Part shown: piece by piece, positions 1-9,400 of the stretch
How positions within the stretch are numbered: the stretch's first letter is position 1
How the letters are laid out: every line of letters begins with the position of its first letter
Origin: Streptomyces olivaceoviridis
Lineage (GTDB): Bacteria > Actinomycetota > Actinomycetes > Streptomycetales > Streptomycetaceae
DNA: 64,000 bases
Direction: 5' to 3'
Assembly: GCF_014650115.1 (NCBI RefSeq)
Contig: NZ_BMUI01000009.1
Location: 62,001-126,000 of the forward strand
Translations under genes and position numbers: made by a program
The notes under the pieces: generated by a model
The model's input: only the letters and a program-made list of their open reading frames with translations
Told to the model about the DNA's origin: nothing
The model's database searches: none

Positions 1-504
1 CAGGCCGCGGGCTGGGTGCGCAAGGCGTCCGTCTTCCCGGCCACCTTCGGCCTCGCCTGCTGCGCCATCGAAATGATGACCACCGGCGCCGGCCGCTACG
101 ACCTGGCCCGCTTCGGCATGGAGGTCTTCCGCGGCTCACCGCGCCAGGCGGACCTGATGATCGTCGCCGGCCGGGTCAGCCAGAAGATGGCGCCCGTCCT
201 GCGGCAGGTCTACGACCAGATGCCCAACCCCAAGTGGGTGATCTCCATGGGCGTCTGCGCCTCCTCCGGCGGCATGTTCAACAACTACGCGATCGTCCAG
301 GGCGTCGACCACATCGTCCCGGTCGACATCTACCTGCCCGGCTGCCCGCCCCGCCCCGAGATGCTGATGGACGCGATCCTCAAGCTCCACCAGAAGATCC
401 AGTCCTCCAAGCTCGGCGTGAACGCCGAAGAGGCGGCCCGCGAGGCGGAGGAGGCGGCGCTCAAGGCCCTGCCCACGATCGAGATGAAGGGGCTGCTGCG
501 GTGA
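1..504 (+). CDS. nuoB: NADH-quinone oxidoreductase subunit B, 5'-truncated
   Basis: This is the 3' part of the complex I subunit that carries the last iron-sulfur cluster (N2), which hands electrons to menaquinone at the junction of the peripheral and membrane arms. The frame is open from the first base of the window, so the start codon lies upstream. The N2 ligands are visible: the paired cysteines in LACCAIEMM, the later Cys in VCASSGGMF, and the Cys of PGCPPRPEM. The stop overlaps the GTG start of nuoC by 4 bp, so the two are probably translationally coupled. nuoA should lie just outside the window. The C-terminus is a charged Glu/Ala helix ending in KGLLR. Confidence 0.97.
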   Translation, partial: QAAGWVRKASVFPATFGLACCAIEMMTTGAGRYDLARFGMEVFRGSPRQADLMIVAGRVSQKMAPVLRQVYDQMPNPKWVISMGVCASSGGMFNNYAIVQGVDHIVPVDIYLPGCPPRPEMLMDAILKLHQKIQSSKLGVNAEEAAREAEEAALKALPTIEMKGLLR

Positions 505-1295
505 GCGACGCGAACGGCACCCAGGGAAACCACGGGGTGAACGGCTCCGCGAACGGGGTGAACGGCTCCGCGAACGGGGTGAACCCCGAGAAGGACCTCT
601 CCGCCTCCAACCTCCCCGGCCAGCGCGGCCAGGGCGGCGAGGAGATCCGCGTCCAGCGCGGCATGTTCGGCGCCAACAACGGCGGCGACACCTCCGGCTA
701 CGGCGGACTGGTCCGCTCGGTCCGACTCCCGGGACCGGCGACCCGGCCCTACGGCGGCTGGTTCGACGAGGTCGCCGACGAGCTGGAGGGCGCCCTGGAG
801 GAACAGGGACTCCTCCCGCAGAACGCCATCGAGAAGACGGTCGTCGACCGCGGCGAGCTGACCTTCCACATCGAACGCGAGCACCTGGTCCGCGTCGCCC
901 GCACCCTGCGTGACGACCCGGCGCTGCGCTTCGAGCTGTGCACCGGCGTCAGCGGCGTCCACTACCCGCAGGACAAGGGGCGCGAGCTGCACGCCGTCTA
1001 CCACCTGCGCTCGATCACCCACAACCGGCTGATCCGCCTCGAAGTCAGCGCGCCCGACAGCGACCCGCGCATCCCGTCCCTGGTCTCCGTCTACCCGACG
1101 AACGACTGGCACGAGCGCGAGACCTACGACTTCTTCGGCATCGTCTTCGAAGGTCACCCGGCCCTGACGCGGATCATGATGCCGGACGACTGGCAGGGCC
1201 ACCCGCAGCGCAAGGACTACCCCCTCGGCGGCATCCCCGTCGAGTACAAGGGCGCCCAGATCCCGGCTCCGGACCAGCGGAGGTCGTACTCGTGA
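501..1295 (+). CDS. nuoC: NADH-quinone oxidoreductase subunit C
   Basis: This is the 30-kDa peripheral-arm subunit of complex I (264 aa), which packs against NuoD. The family signature is clear: HERETYDFFGIVFEGHP followed by RKDYPLGG near the C-terminus. The GTG at 501 is chosen because it overlaps the nuoB stop by 4 bp, the pattern used throughout this operon. The first ~70 residues are not part of the conserved fold. They are Asn/Gly/Ser-rich and contain a short repeat (HGVNGSANGVNGSANGVN) encoded by a 21-bp tandem repeat. The conserved domain begins near residue 80. Its stop overlaps the nuoD start by 4 bp. Confidence 0.96.
   Translation: MSDANGTQGNHGVNGSANGVNGSANGVNPEKDLSASNLPGQRGQGGEEIRVQRGMFGANNGGDTSGYGGLVRSVRLPGPATRPYGGWFDEVADELEGALEEQGLLPQNAIEKTVVDRGELTFHIEREHLVRVARTLRDDPALRFELCTGVSGVHYPQDKGRELHAVYHLRSITHNRLIRLEVSAPDSDPRIPSLVSVYPTNDWHERETYDFFGIVFEGHPALTRIMMPDDWQGHPQRKDYPLGGIPVEYKGAQIPAPDQRRSYS
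534..584 (+). repeat. 21-bp tandem repeat in the nuoC 5' end
   Basis: The unit GGGGTGAACGGCTCCGCGAAC occurs twice in full and once as a 9-bp partial copy, all in frame. It encodes repeats of GVNGSAN in the disordered N-terminus of NuoC. Because the unit is a multiple of three, copy number can change without breaking the frame. Confidence 0.9.
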
Positions 1296-2632
1296 GCACG
1301 CAGTCAGCATCCGCCGCGTCGGCCGCGTCCGCGCGCGAGACCACCGAGGGCACCGTCTACACGGTCACCGGTGGCGACTGGGACGAGGTCGTCCAGTCCG
1401 CGGCCCGCGCCGACGACGAGCGCATCGTCGTCAACATGGGTCCCCAGCACCCGTCCACCCATGGAGTGCTCCGCCTGATCCTGGAGATCGAGGGCGAGAC
1501 GGTCACCGAGGCCCGCTGCGGCATCGGCTACCTCCACACCGGCATCGAGAAGAACCTCGAATACCGCACGTGGACGCAGGGCACCACGTTCGTGACGCGC
1601 ATGGACTACCTGACGTCCTTCTTCAACGAGACCGCCTACTGCCTCGCCGTGGAGAAGCTCCTCGGCATCGAGGACCAGATCACCGAGCGCGCCAAGATCA
1701 TCCGGGTGCTCCTGATGGAGCTGAACCGGTTGTCCTCCCACCTGGTGTGCATCGCCACCGGCGGCATGGAGCTGGGCGCCACCACGATCATGATCTACGG
1801 ATTCCGTGATCGTGAAATGATTCTCGACATCTACGAGCTGGTCACGGGCCTGCGCATGAACCACGCGTACATCCGGCCCGGCGGACTCGCCCAGGACCTG
1901 CCGCCCGGCGCGGTGGACCAGATCCGCGAGTTCGTGAAGAAGATGAAGAAGAACCTCCCGGAGTACGACAAGCTCGCCACCGGGAACCCCATCTTCAAGG
2001 CCCGCATGCAGGACGTCGGCTACCTCGACCTCGCCGGCTGCATGGCCCTCGGCGCGACCGGCCCCATCCTGCGCGCCACCGGCCTGCCGCACGACCTGCG
2101 CAAGGCCCAGCCGTACTGCGACTACGAGACGTACGACTTCGACGTCCCGACCGCCGACACCTGCGACGCCTACGGCCGCTTCCTCATCCGCCTGGAGGAG
2201 ATGCGCCAGTCGCTCGGGATCGTCGAACAGTGCCTGGACCGGCTCCAGCCCGGCCCGGTCATGGTCGCCGACAAGAAGATCGCCTGGCCCGCCCAGCTCG
2301 CCCTGGGACCGGACGGACTCGGCAACTCCCTCGACCACATCAAGAAGATCATGGGCACCTCCATGGAGGCCCTGATCCACCACTTCAAGCTGGTCACCGA
2401 GGGCTTCCGGGTTCCGCCGGGACAGACGTACACGGCCGTCGAGTCACCCAAGGGCGAACTCGGGGTGCACGCGGTCTCCGACGGCGGCACCCGCCCCTAC
2501 CGGGTCCACTTCCGCGACCCGTCCTTCACCAACCTTCAGGCCATGGCGGCGATGTGCGAGGGCGGCCAGGTCGCCGACGTCATCGTCGCCGTCGCGTCCA
2601 TCGACCCCGTGATGGGAGGCGTCGACCGGTGA
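1292..2632 (+). CDS. nuoD: NADH-quinone oxidoreductase subunit D
   Basis: This is the 49-kDa subunit (446 aa), related to the large subunit of [NiFe] hydrogenases. Together with NuoB it forms the quinone-reduction site. Visible family features are GPQHPSTHGVLR near residue 50, GYLHTGIEKNLE, the TRMDYLTSFFNE segment, and the C-terminal stretch ending IDPVMGGVDR. The GTG at 1292 overlaps the nuoC stop by 4 bp. The first ~45 residues are an Ala/Ser-rich leader outside the conserved domain. This is the only nuoD in the window; the second nuo cluster lacks one. Confidence 0.97.
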   Translation: MSTQSASAASAASARETTEGTVYTVTGGDWDEVVQSAARADDERIVVNMGPQHPSTHGVLRLILEIEGETVTEARCGIGYLHTGIEKNLEYRTWTQGTTFVTRMDYLTSFFNETAYCLAVEKLLGIEDQITERAKIIRVLLMELNRLSSHLVCIATGGMELGATTIMIYGFRDREMILDIYELVTGLRMNHAYIRPGGLAQDLPPGAVDQIREFVKKMKKNLPEYDKLATGNPIFKARMQDVGYLDLAGCMALGATGPILRATGLPHDLRKAQPYCDYETYDFDVPTADTCDAYGRFLIRLEEMRQSLGIVEQCLDRLQPGPVMVADKKIAWPAQLALGPDGLGNSLDHIKKIMGTSMEALIHHFKLVTEGFRVPPGQTYTAVESPKGELGVHAVSDGGTRPYRVHFRDPSFTNLQAMAAMCEGGQVADVIVAVASIDPVMGGVDR

Positions 2633-3495
2633 CCACCTCTTCTTCGGAGCGGGGCGTCAGCCTGGGCATGCCCGAACTGCCCGCGCCCGCGTACCCGGAC
2701 GACGTCCGGGCCCGGCTGGAGGCGGACGCGCGCGAAGTGATCGCGCGCTACCCGGACTCCCGGTCCGCCCTGCTGCCGCTGCTCCACCTCGTGCAGTCGG
2801 AGGAGGGCCATGTCACGCGCACCGGCATGCGGTTCTGCGCGGACATGCTGGGTCTGACCACGGCCGAGGTCACCGCCGTCGCCACCTTCTACACGATGTA
2901 CCGGCGCAAGCCGTCCGGTGACTACCAGGTCGGCGTCTGCACCAACACCCTGTGCGCGGTCATGGGCGGCGACGCGATCTTCGAGACCCTCCAGGAGCAC
3001 CTGGGCGTCGGCAACGGCGAGACCACGGACGACGGCAAGGTCACCCTGGAGCACATCGAGTGCAACGCGGCCTGCGACTACGCGCCGGTCGTGATGGTCA
3101 ACTGGGAGTTCTTCGACAACCAGACCCCGGCGAGCGCCAAGCACCTGGTCGACGATCTGCGGGCGGGGCGCCCCGTGCAGCCCACGCGCGGGGCGCGCCT
3201 GTGCACCTTCAAGGAGACCGCGCGGATCCTGGCCGGCTTCCCCGACGAGCGGCCCGGGGCCGTCGAGGAGGGCGGCAGTGCGGGACCCGCGTCGCTGGTG
3301 GGCCTCCGCCTGGCAAGGGGAGAGGCCGCACCCGCGCGCGTGGTCCATCCGCGCGGAGGTCCGCATGAGGAGTCGCAGGACAGGGTGCACGAGCCGTCGC
3401 CGGCCGAGCACCTGAGCTCCCATGACGCGCCGCAGGACACATCGGCCTCCGACCCTGCCCACCCCGCGGGGCCTGCCGCAGAGGAGGGGGAGTGA
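2629..3495 (+). CDS. nuoE: NADH-quinone oxidoreductase subunit E with long C-terminal extension
   Basis: This is the 24-kDa thioredoxin-fold subunit of the NADH module (288 aa). It carries a [2Fe-2S] cluster (N1a) beside NuoF. The four ligands are visible as C104 and C109 (CTNTLC) and C145 and C149 (CNAAC). The GTG at 2629 overlaps the nuoD stop by 4 bp. The conserved fold ends near residue 205. About 80 further residues rich in Pro, Glu, His and Ser follow, giving a longer protein than the usual 160-210 residues. The extension looks disordered and has no recognisable domain. Confidence 0.96.
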   Translation: MTTSSSERGVSLGMPELPAPAYPDDVRARLEADAREVIARYPDSRSALLPLLHLVQSEEGHVTRTGMRFCADMLGLTTAEVTAVATFYTMYRRKPSGDYQVGVCTNTLCAVMGGDAIFETLQEHLGVGNGETTDDGKVTLEHIECNAACDYAPVVMVNWEFFDNQTPASAKHLVDDLRAGRPVQPTRGARLCTFKETARILAGFPDERPGAVEEGGSAGPASLVGLRLARGEAAPARVVHPRGGPHEESQDRVHEPSPAEHLSSHDAPQDTSASDPAHPAGPAAEEGE

Positions 3496-4841
3496 TGACC
3501 GTGGTATCCGAGGTCAAGGACCCGAGCCCGGAGAAGCTGCTCGCACCCGTGCTGTCGGCCTTCTGGGACGACGACCGGTCCTGGACTCTGGACGTCTACC
3601 GGAGGCACGAGGGGTACGAGGGGCTCCGCAAGGCCCTCGCCATGTCGCCGGACGACCTGATCGCGTACGTCAAGGACTCCGGGCTGCGGGGCCGCGGCGG
3701 CGCGGGATTCCCGACCGGGATGAAGTGGCAGTTCATCCCTCAGGGCGATGGGAAACCGCACTATCTAGTTGTCAACGCCGACGAGTCGGAACCGGGCACC
3801 TGCAAGGACATCCCGCTCCTCTTCGCGAACCCGCACAGCCTCATCGAGGGCATCGTGATCGCGTGCTACGCCATCCGGTCGTCGCATGCCTTCATCTATC
3901 TGCGGGGTGAAGTCGTCCCCGTTCTGCGGCGGTTGCACGAGGCCGTGCGCGAGGCCTACGCGGCGGGCTACCTCGGCGAGAACATCCTGGGCAGCGGACT
4001 CGATCTCCAGCTCACCGTGCACGCGGGCGCCGGCGCGTACATCTGCGGTGAGGAGACCGCACTGCTCGACTCGCTCGAAGGCCGCCGTGGTCAACCGCGG
4101 CTCCGTCCCCCCTTCCCTGCGGTGGAAGGCCTCTACGCCTGTCCCACTGTGGTGAACAACGTCGAGTCGATCGCGTCGGTTCCCGCCATCCTGAAAAACG
4201 GCAAGGACTGGTTCAGGTCGATGGGCAGCGAGAAGTCCCCGGGCTTCACGCTCTACTCGCTCAGCGGCCATGTCGCGAGCCCCGGCCAGTACGAGGCCCC
4301 GCTCGGCATCACGCTGCGCCAGCTCCTCGACATGAGCGGCGGCATGCGGCCGGGCCACCGCCTGAAGTTCTGGACGCCGGGCGGCTCCTCCACGCCGATG
4401 TTCACCGACGAGCACCTCGACGTCCCCCTCGACTACGAGGGCGTCGGCGCCGCCGGCTCCATGCTCGGCACCAAGGCGCTCCAGTGCTTCGACGAGACGA
4501 CCTGCGTGGTGCGGGCGGTGACCCGCTGGACCGAGTTCTACGCCCACGAGTCCTGCGGCAAGTGCACACCCTGCCGCGAAGGGACGTACTGGCTGGTGCA
4601 GTTGCTGCGGGACATCGAGGCCGGCAAGGGCGTGATGTCGGACCTCGACAAGCTCAACGACATCGCCGACAACATCAACGGCAAGTCCTTCTGCGCCCTC
4701 GGCGACGGCGCCGCGTCCCCGATCTTCTCCTCGCTGAAGTACTTCCGCGAGGAGTACGAGCAGCACATCACGGGCCGGGGCTGCCCCTTCGACCCGGCCA
4801 AGTCGACGGCCTGGGCGGACCGCCCGGAGGTGAACGCATGA
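3492..4841 (+). CDS. nuoF: NADH-quinone oxidoreductase subunit F
   Basis: This is the 51-kDa subunit that oxidises NADH through FMN and passes electrons to the chain via [4Fe-4S] cluster N3. Seen here are the glycine-rich nucleotide site GRGGAGFPTGMKW, the ESEPGTCKD segment, GAGAYICGEETALLDSLEG, and the cluster ligands ESCGKCTPCREGT with a further Cys in FCALGDGA. Two starts are possible: GTG at 3492 (4-bp overlap with nuoE) and ATG at 3495 (1-bp overlap). They differ by one residue. The length of ~449 aa is normal for the family. Confidence 0.97.
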   Translation: MMTVVSEVKDPSPEKLLAPVLSAFWDDDRSWTLDVYRRHEGYEGLRKALAMSPDDLIAYVKDSGLRGRGGAGFPTGMKWQFIPQGDGKPHYLVVNADESEPGTCKDIPLLFANPHSLIEGIVIACYAIRSSHAFIYLRGEVVPVLRRLHEAVREAYAAGYLGENILGSGLDLQLTVHAGAGAYICGEETALLDSLEGRRGQPRLRPPFPAVEGLYACPTVVNNVESIASVPAILKNGKDWFRSMGSEKSPGFTLYSLSGHVASPGQYEAPLGITLRQLLDMSGGMRPGHRLKFWTPGGSSTPMFTDEHLDVPLDYEGVGAAGSMLGTKALQCFDETTCVVRAVTRWTEFYAHESCGKCTPCREGTYWLVQLLRDIEAGKGVMSDLDKLNDIADNINGKSFCALGDGAASPIFSSLKYFREEYEQHITGRGCPFDPAKSTAWADRPEVNA

Positions 4842-7393
4842 CCGTGACCACCAGTGCTCCCGCGGGTGGGGGAGAGGCGGCGGTCCCGCCGGAGGACCTC
4901 GTCACGCTGACGATCGACGGCATCGAGATCAGCGTGCCCAAGGGCACCCTGGTCATCCGGGCCGCCGAGCAGCTCGGCATCGAGATCCCGCGCTTCTGCG
5001 ACCACCCCCTGCTGGACCCGGCCGGCGCCTGCCGCCAGTGCATCGTCGAGGTCGAGGGCCAGCGCAAGCCGATGGCGTCCTGCACGATCACGTGCACGGA
5101 CGGCATGGTCGTGAAGACCCAGCTGACCTCGCCGGTCGCCGAGAAGGCACAGCACGGTGTGATGGAGCTGCTGCTCATCAACCACCCGCTGGACTGCCCG
5201 GTCTGCGACAAGGGCGGCGAGTGCCCGCTGCAGAACCAGGCGATGTCGCACGGCAACGCCGAGTCCCGCTTCGACGGCAAGAAGCGGACCTACGAGAAGC
5301 CCGTACCGATCTCCACCCAGGTGCTGCTCGACCGCGAGCGGTGCGTGCTGTGCGCCCGCTGCACCCGCTTCTCCAACCAGATCGCGGGCGACCCCATGAT
5401 CGAGCTGGTCGAGCGGGGCGCGCTCCAGCAGGTCGGCACCGGCGAGGGAGACCCGTTCGAGTCGTACTTCTCCGGCAACACCATCCAGATCTGCCCGGTG
5501 GGCGCGCTCACCTCGGCCGCCTACCGGTTCCGCTCCCGCCCCTTCGACCTCGTCTCCTCCCCGTCGGTGTGCGAGCACTGCTCCGGCGGTTGCGCCACCC
5601 GCACCGACCACCGGCGCGGCAAGGTCATGCGGCGGCTCGCCGCCTACGACCCCGAGGTCAACGAGGAGTGGATCTGCGACAAGGGACGCTTCGCGTTCCG
5701 GTACGCGCAGCAGAAGGACCGCCTCGACACGCCGCTGGTGCGCAACGCCGACGGTGTCCTGGAGCCCGCCTCCTGGCCGGAGGCCCTGGAGGTGGCCGCG
5801 CGGGGCCTGAGCGCCGCCCGCTCCCGGGCCGGTGTCCTCATCGGGGGCCGGCTGACCGTCGAGGACGCCTACGCGTACAGCAAGTTCGCGCGCGTGGTGC
5901 TCGACACCAACGACATCGACTTCCGCGCGCGCGTGCACAGCGGCGAGGAGGCCGACTTCCTGGCGGCCCGGGTGGCCGGCCGGGGCCGGGACCTCGGGGG
6001 GTCCCCCCGGACGGAGTCCTGGGAAGGCACGGGTGCCACGTACACCTCCCTGGAGAAGGCGCCCGCCGTCCTGCTGGTCGGCTTCGAGTCGGAGGAGGAG
6101 GCACCCGGCGTCTTCCTGCGGCTGCGCAAGGCCTGGCGCAAGCGCAAGCAGCGGGTGTTCTCGCTGGCCACGCACGCCACCCGGGGCCTGGAGAAGGCGG
6201 GCGGCACGCTGCTGCCGGCCGCGCCGGGCACCGAGACGGAGTGGCTGGACGCGCTCGCGAGCGGCGTCGGCCTGGAGGAGCCCGGCACGCTCGCCGCGGA
6301 GGCCCTGCGCGCCGAGGGCGCCGTCATCGTCGTGGGGGAGCGGCTGGCCGGTGTCGCGGGCGGACTCACCGCCGCGCTGCGCGCCGCCACCGCGACCGGC
6401 GCCGAACTGGTGTGGATCCCGCGCCGGGCCGGTGAGCGCGGCGCCGTCGAGATGGGCGCGCTGCCCTCGCTGCTGCCGGGCGGTCGCCCGGCGACCGACC
6501 CGCGCGCGCGGGAGGAGGTCGCCGCGGCCTGGGGCCTCACCGAACTCCCGGCGCGCTACGGACGCGACACCCACCAGATCGTCGAGGCCGCCGCCACCGG
6601 CGAACTCTCGGCGCTCCTGGTCGCCGGAGTGGAGGTCGCCGACCTGCCCGACCCGGCACGCGCGCGTGAGGCGCTGGAGAACGTCGGCTTCCTGGTGTCG
6701 CTGGAGCTGCGGCCCAGCGAGGTCACCGCCCGCGCCGACGTCGTCCTGCCGGTCGCCGCGGTCGCCGAGAAGGCGGGCACCTTCCTCAACTGGGAAGGCC
6801 GCGTGCGCTTCTTCGAGGCCGCGCTCAAGCCCGACCAGATGACCCGCCCGCTCGCGCCGACCGACACACGGGTGCTGCACATGCTCGCCGACGCCATGGA
6901 CGGTGCCGAAGGCGCCGACGGGCGCCGCCTGCTGGGCCTGCCGGACCTGCGCACCACGCGCGCGGAGATCGACCGGCTCGGCTCCTGGGACGGCCCCCGT
7001 GCCTCGGGGCCCATGGAGATCGCGGGCGCGCTGCCCCGCCCGGCCGCCGGGGAGGCCGTGCTCGCCGGGCACCGGCTGCTGCTCGACCAGGGCGTCCTCC
7101 AGGAGGGCGACGAGGCGCTCGCCGGAACCCGGCACGCCGCACGCGCGCGCGTGTCCGCCGCGACGGCCGCCGAGGCGGGCGTCGCGGACGGCGAGATCCT
7201 GACCGTCACCGGCCCCGCCGGCACGGTCGGACTGCCCTTGCAGATCACCGAGATGCCCGACCGGGTGGTCTGGCTCCCGCTGAACTCCGTCGGTGCCGGC
7301 GTCGCCTCCGACACCGGGGCACGGCCCGGCTCCCTCGTCCGCATCGGCCCGGCGGCAGTCGCCGAAGAGGCCCCCAAGGAGGTGGAGGCATGA
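4838..7393 (+). CDS. nuoG: NADH-quinone oxidoreductase subunit G
   Basis: This is the 75-kDa iron-sulfur subunit of the NADH module (851 aa), which relays electrons from NuoF. At the N-terminus is a [2Fe-2S] ferredoxin-like domain with Cys near residues 54, 65, 68 and 82. Next comes the His-coordinated cluster segment HPLDCPVCDKGGECPLQN, then a [4Fe-4S] site beginning RCVLCARCTRF and ending ICPVGALTS. A further cluster-like motif, CEHCSGGC, precedes the molybdopterin-oxidoreductase-like C-terminal half. The ATG at 4838 overlaps the nuoF stop by 4 bp. The conserved core is followed by a normal-length, Ala/Glu-rich C-terminus. Confidence 0.97.
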   Translation: MTVTTSAPAGGGEAAVPPEDLVTLTIDGIEISVPKGTLVIRAAEQLGIEIPRFCDHPLLDPAGACRQCIVEVEGQRKPMASCTITCTDGMVVKTQLTSPVAEKAQHGVMELLLINHPLDCPVCDKGGECPLQNQAMSHGNAESRFDGKKRTYEKPVPISTQVLLDRERCVLCARCTRFSNQIAGDPMIELVERGALQQVGTGEGDPFESYFSGNTIQICPVGALTSAAYRFRSRPFDLVSSPSVCEHCSGGCATRTDHRRGKVMRRLAAYDPEVNEEWICDKGRFAFRYAQQKDRLDTPLVRNADGVLEPASWPEALEVAARGLSAARSRAGVLIGGRLTVEDAYAYSKFARVVLDTNDIDFRARVHSGEEADFLAARVAGRGRDLGGSPRTESWEGTGATYTSLEKAPAVLLVGFESEEEAPGVFLRLRKAWRKRKQRVFSLATHATRGLEKAGGTLLPAAPGTETEWLDALASGVGLEEPGTLAAEALRAEGAVIVVGERLAGVAGGLTAALRAATATGAELVWIPRRAGERGAVEMGALPSLLPGGRPATDPRAREEVAAAWGLTELPARYGRDTHQIVEAAATGELSALLVAGVEVADLPDPARAREALENVGFLVSLELRPSEVTARADVVLPVAAVAEKAGTFLNWEGRVRFFEAALKPDQMTRPLAPTDTRVLHMLADAMDGAEGADGRRLLGLPDLRTTRAEIDRLGSWDGPRASGPMEIAGALPRPAAGEAVLAGHRLLLDQGVLQEGDEALAGTRHAARARVSAATAAEAGVADGEILTVTGPAGTVGLPLQITEMPDRVVWLPLNSVGAGVASDTGARPGSLVRIGPAAVAEEAPKEVEA

Positions 7394-8757
7394 GCCCGTA
7401 CCTCGCCGCTGAAGACCTCTCGATGTTCGGCCGCGACCCCTGGTGGCTGGTCGTCGTCAAAGCGGTCTTCTGCTTCGCGTTCCTGATGGTGACCGTGCTG
7501 TTCTCCATCGTCTGGGAGCGCAAGGTCGTCGCCTGGATGCAGTTGCGCATCGGCCCCAACCGGCACGGCCCCTGGGGCATGCTCCAGTCGCTCGCCGACG
7601 GCGTGAAGCTGATGCTCAAGGAAGACCTCATCGTCAAGCGCGCGGACAAGGTGGTCTACGTCCTCGCGCCGATCGTCGCGGCCATCCCGGCCTTCATGGC
7701 GATCGCGGTGATCCCCTTCGGACCGGCCGGCAACGAGATCTCGATCTTCGGCCACCGCACCACGATGCAGCTCACCGACCTGCCGATCGCGATGCTCTAC
7801 ATCCTCGCCATCGCCTCGGTCGGCATCTACGGCATCGTGCTGGCGGGCTGGAGCTCCGGGTCCACCTACCCGCTCCTGGGCGGCCTGCGCTCCTGCGCGC
7901 AGATGATCTCGTACGAGATCGCCATGGGCGCCGCGTTCGCCTCCGTGTTCCTCTACTCGGGGTCGATGTCGACGTCCACGATCGTGGCGCAGCAGCACGA
8001 CCGCTGGTACATCCTGCTGCTGCCGGTCTCCTTCATCCTGTACATCGTCACCATGGTCGGCGAGACCAACCGCGCCCCCTTCGACATGCCGGAGTCCGAG
8101 GGCGACCTGGTCGGCGGCTTCAACACCGAGTACTCGTCGATCAAGTTCGCGATGTTCATGCTCGCCGAGTACGTGAACATGGTGACGGTCTCGGCCGTCT
8201 CGACCACCCTGTTCCTCGGCGGCTGGCGCGCCCCCTGGCCGGTCAGCTCCTTCTGGGAGGGCGCGAACCACGGCTGGTGGCCGCTGCTCTGGTTCGTCAT
8301 CAAGGTGCAGCTGCTGCTGTTCTTCTTCATCTGGCTGCGCGGCACGCTCCCGCGCGTCCGCTACGACCAGCTGATGAAGCTCGGCTGGAAGGTCCTCATC
8401 CCGGTCTCGTTGACCTGGCTGATGCTGGTCGCGACCGTCCGCGCCCTGCGCAACGAGAACTACGACTTCGCCGACATCGCCCTCTACGTCGGCGGCGGTG
8501 TCCTCGCCCTGCTGCTGGTCTCCTTCGTCGCGGACATGTTCCGCGACAAGGCCGGGCCGGCCGAGGAGCCCGCCGGCCGGCAGCCGGCGTTCGACCCGAT
8601 GGCGGGCGGGTTCCCGGTGCCGCCGTTGCCCGGGCAGGAGCTGCCGCCGGCGCCGCGGCGCCGCCCCCGGTGGGGCGAGCGGGAGCTGATTGTCAGTGTT
8701 GGACCGGACACTGTCAGTGACGGAACTTCGGATGGAAAGGAGGCGTCCGATGGCTGA
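7390..8757 (+). CDS. nuoH: NADH-quinone oxidoreductase subunit H
   Basis: This membrane subunit (455 aa, about eight helices) lines the quinone channel and couples quinone reduction to proton movement. It shows the family segments KVVAWMQLRIGPNRHGP near the N-terminus, GGLRSCAQMISYEI in the middle, and ETNRAPFDMPESEGDLVGG, whose acidic residues face the quinone site. The ATG at 7390 overlaps the nuoG stop by 4 bp. The last ~75 residues are Pro/Arg-rich and cytoplasmic, an extension beyond the E. coli length. The gene end overlaps nuoI by 8 bp. Confidence 0.97.
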   Translation: MSPYLAAEDLSMFGRDPWWLVVVKAVFCFAFLMVTVLFSIVWERKVVAWMQLRIGPNRHGPWGMLQSLADGVKLMLKEDLIVKRADKVVYVLAPIVAAIPAFMAIAVIPFGPAGNEISIFGHRTTMQLTDLPIAMLYILAIASVGIYGIVLAGWSSGSTYPLLGGLRSCAQMISYEIAMGAAFASVFLYSGSMSTSTIVAQQHDRWYILLLPVSFILYIVTMVGETNRAPFDMPESEGDLVGGFNTEYSSIKFAMFMLAEYVNMVTVSAVSTTLFLGGWRAPWPVSSFWEGANHGWWPLLWFVIKVQLLLFFFIWLRGTLPRVRYDQLMKLGWKVLIPVSLTWLMLVATVRALRNENYDFADIALYVGGGVLALLLVSFVADMFRDKAGPAEEPAGRQPAFDPMAGGFPVPPLPGQELPPAPRRRPRWGERELIVSVGPDTVSDGTSDGKEASDG

Positions 8758-9400
8758 GGAGCCTCAGGAGTCCGGGCGGACCGAGCCCGGCTTCCAGAAC
8801 CCCGTGGCCGGCTTCGGCGTGACCTTCAAGGCCATGTTCAAGAAGCGGCTGACCGAGCAGTACCCGGAGCAGAAGAAGACCACGGCTCCGCGGTTCCACG
8901 GACGGCACCAGCTCAACCGCCATCCGGACGGCCTGGAGAAGTGCGTCGGCTGCGAGCTGTGCGCCTGGGCCTGCCCCGCCGATGCCATCTACGTGGAGGG
9001 CGCCGACAACACCGACGAGGAGCGCTACTCGCCGGGCGAGCGGTACGGCCGCGTCTACCAGATCAACTACGCCCGCTGCATCCTGTGCGGGCTGTGCATC
9101 GAGGCGTGCCCCACGCGCGCGCTGACGATGACGAACGAGTTCGAACTGGCCGACTCCAGCCGCGCCAACCTCATCTACACCAAGGAGCAGCTGCTCGCCG
9201 GACTCGAAGAGGGCATGGTCGACACGCCGCACTCGATCTTCCCGGGGACCGACGAACAGGACTACTACCGCGGCCTGGTGACGCAGGCCGCGCCCGGCAC
9301 GGTCCGTCAGGTGGCCGTCTCCAAGGGCGAGGTCCCGCAGGAGGCCGCCTCCACCTTCGGCGAGGACGAGCCGGCCTCGGAGAAGGTGATCGGCCGATGA
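8750..9400 (+). CDS. nuoI: NADH-quinone oxidoreductase subunit I
   Basis: This is the two-[4Fe-4S] ferredoxin-like subunit (216 aa) that carries electrons from NuoG to NuoB. Both cluster motifs are intact: CVGCELCAWACP and CILCGLCIEACP. The ATG at 8750 is preferred because a strong ribosome-binding site, GAAAGGAGG, lies about 7 bp upstream, whereas the longer in-frame opening lacks one. The start falls inside the nuoH end (8-bp overlap). The last ~60 residues after the second cluster are polar and variable. Confidence 0.96.
   Translation: MAEEPQESGRTEPGFQNPVAGFGVTFKAMFKKRLTEQYPEQKKTTAPRFHGRHQLNRHPDGLEKCVGCELCAWACPADAIYVEGADNTDEERYSPGERYGRVYQINYARCILCGLCIEACPTRALTMTNEFELADSSRANLIYTKEQLLAGLEEGMVDTPHSIFPGTDEQDYYRGLVTQAAPGTVRQVAVSKGEVPQEAASTFGEDEPASEKVIGR

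Noticed and set aside
4538..7135. Very long (865-codon) open frame on the minus strand across nuoG
   Set aside because: It is antisense to nuoG, made of GC-driven Arg/Ala/Gly/Asp with no motif. The plus-strand frame has all the NuoG cluster ligands.
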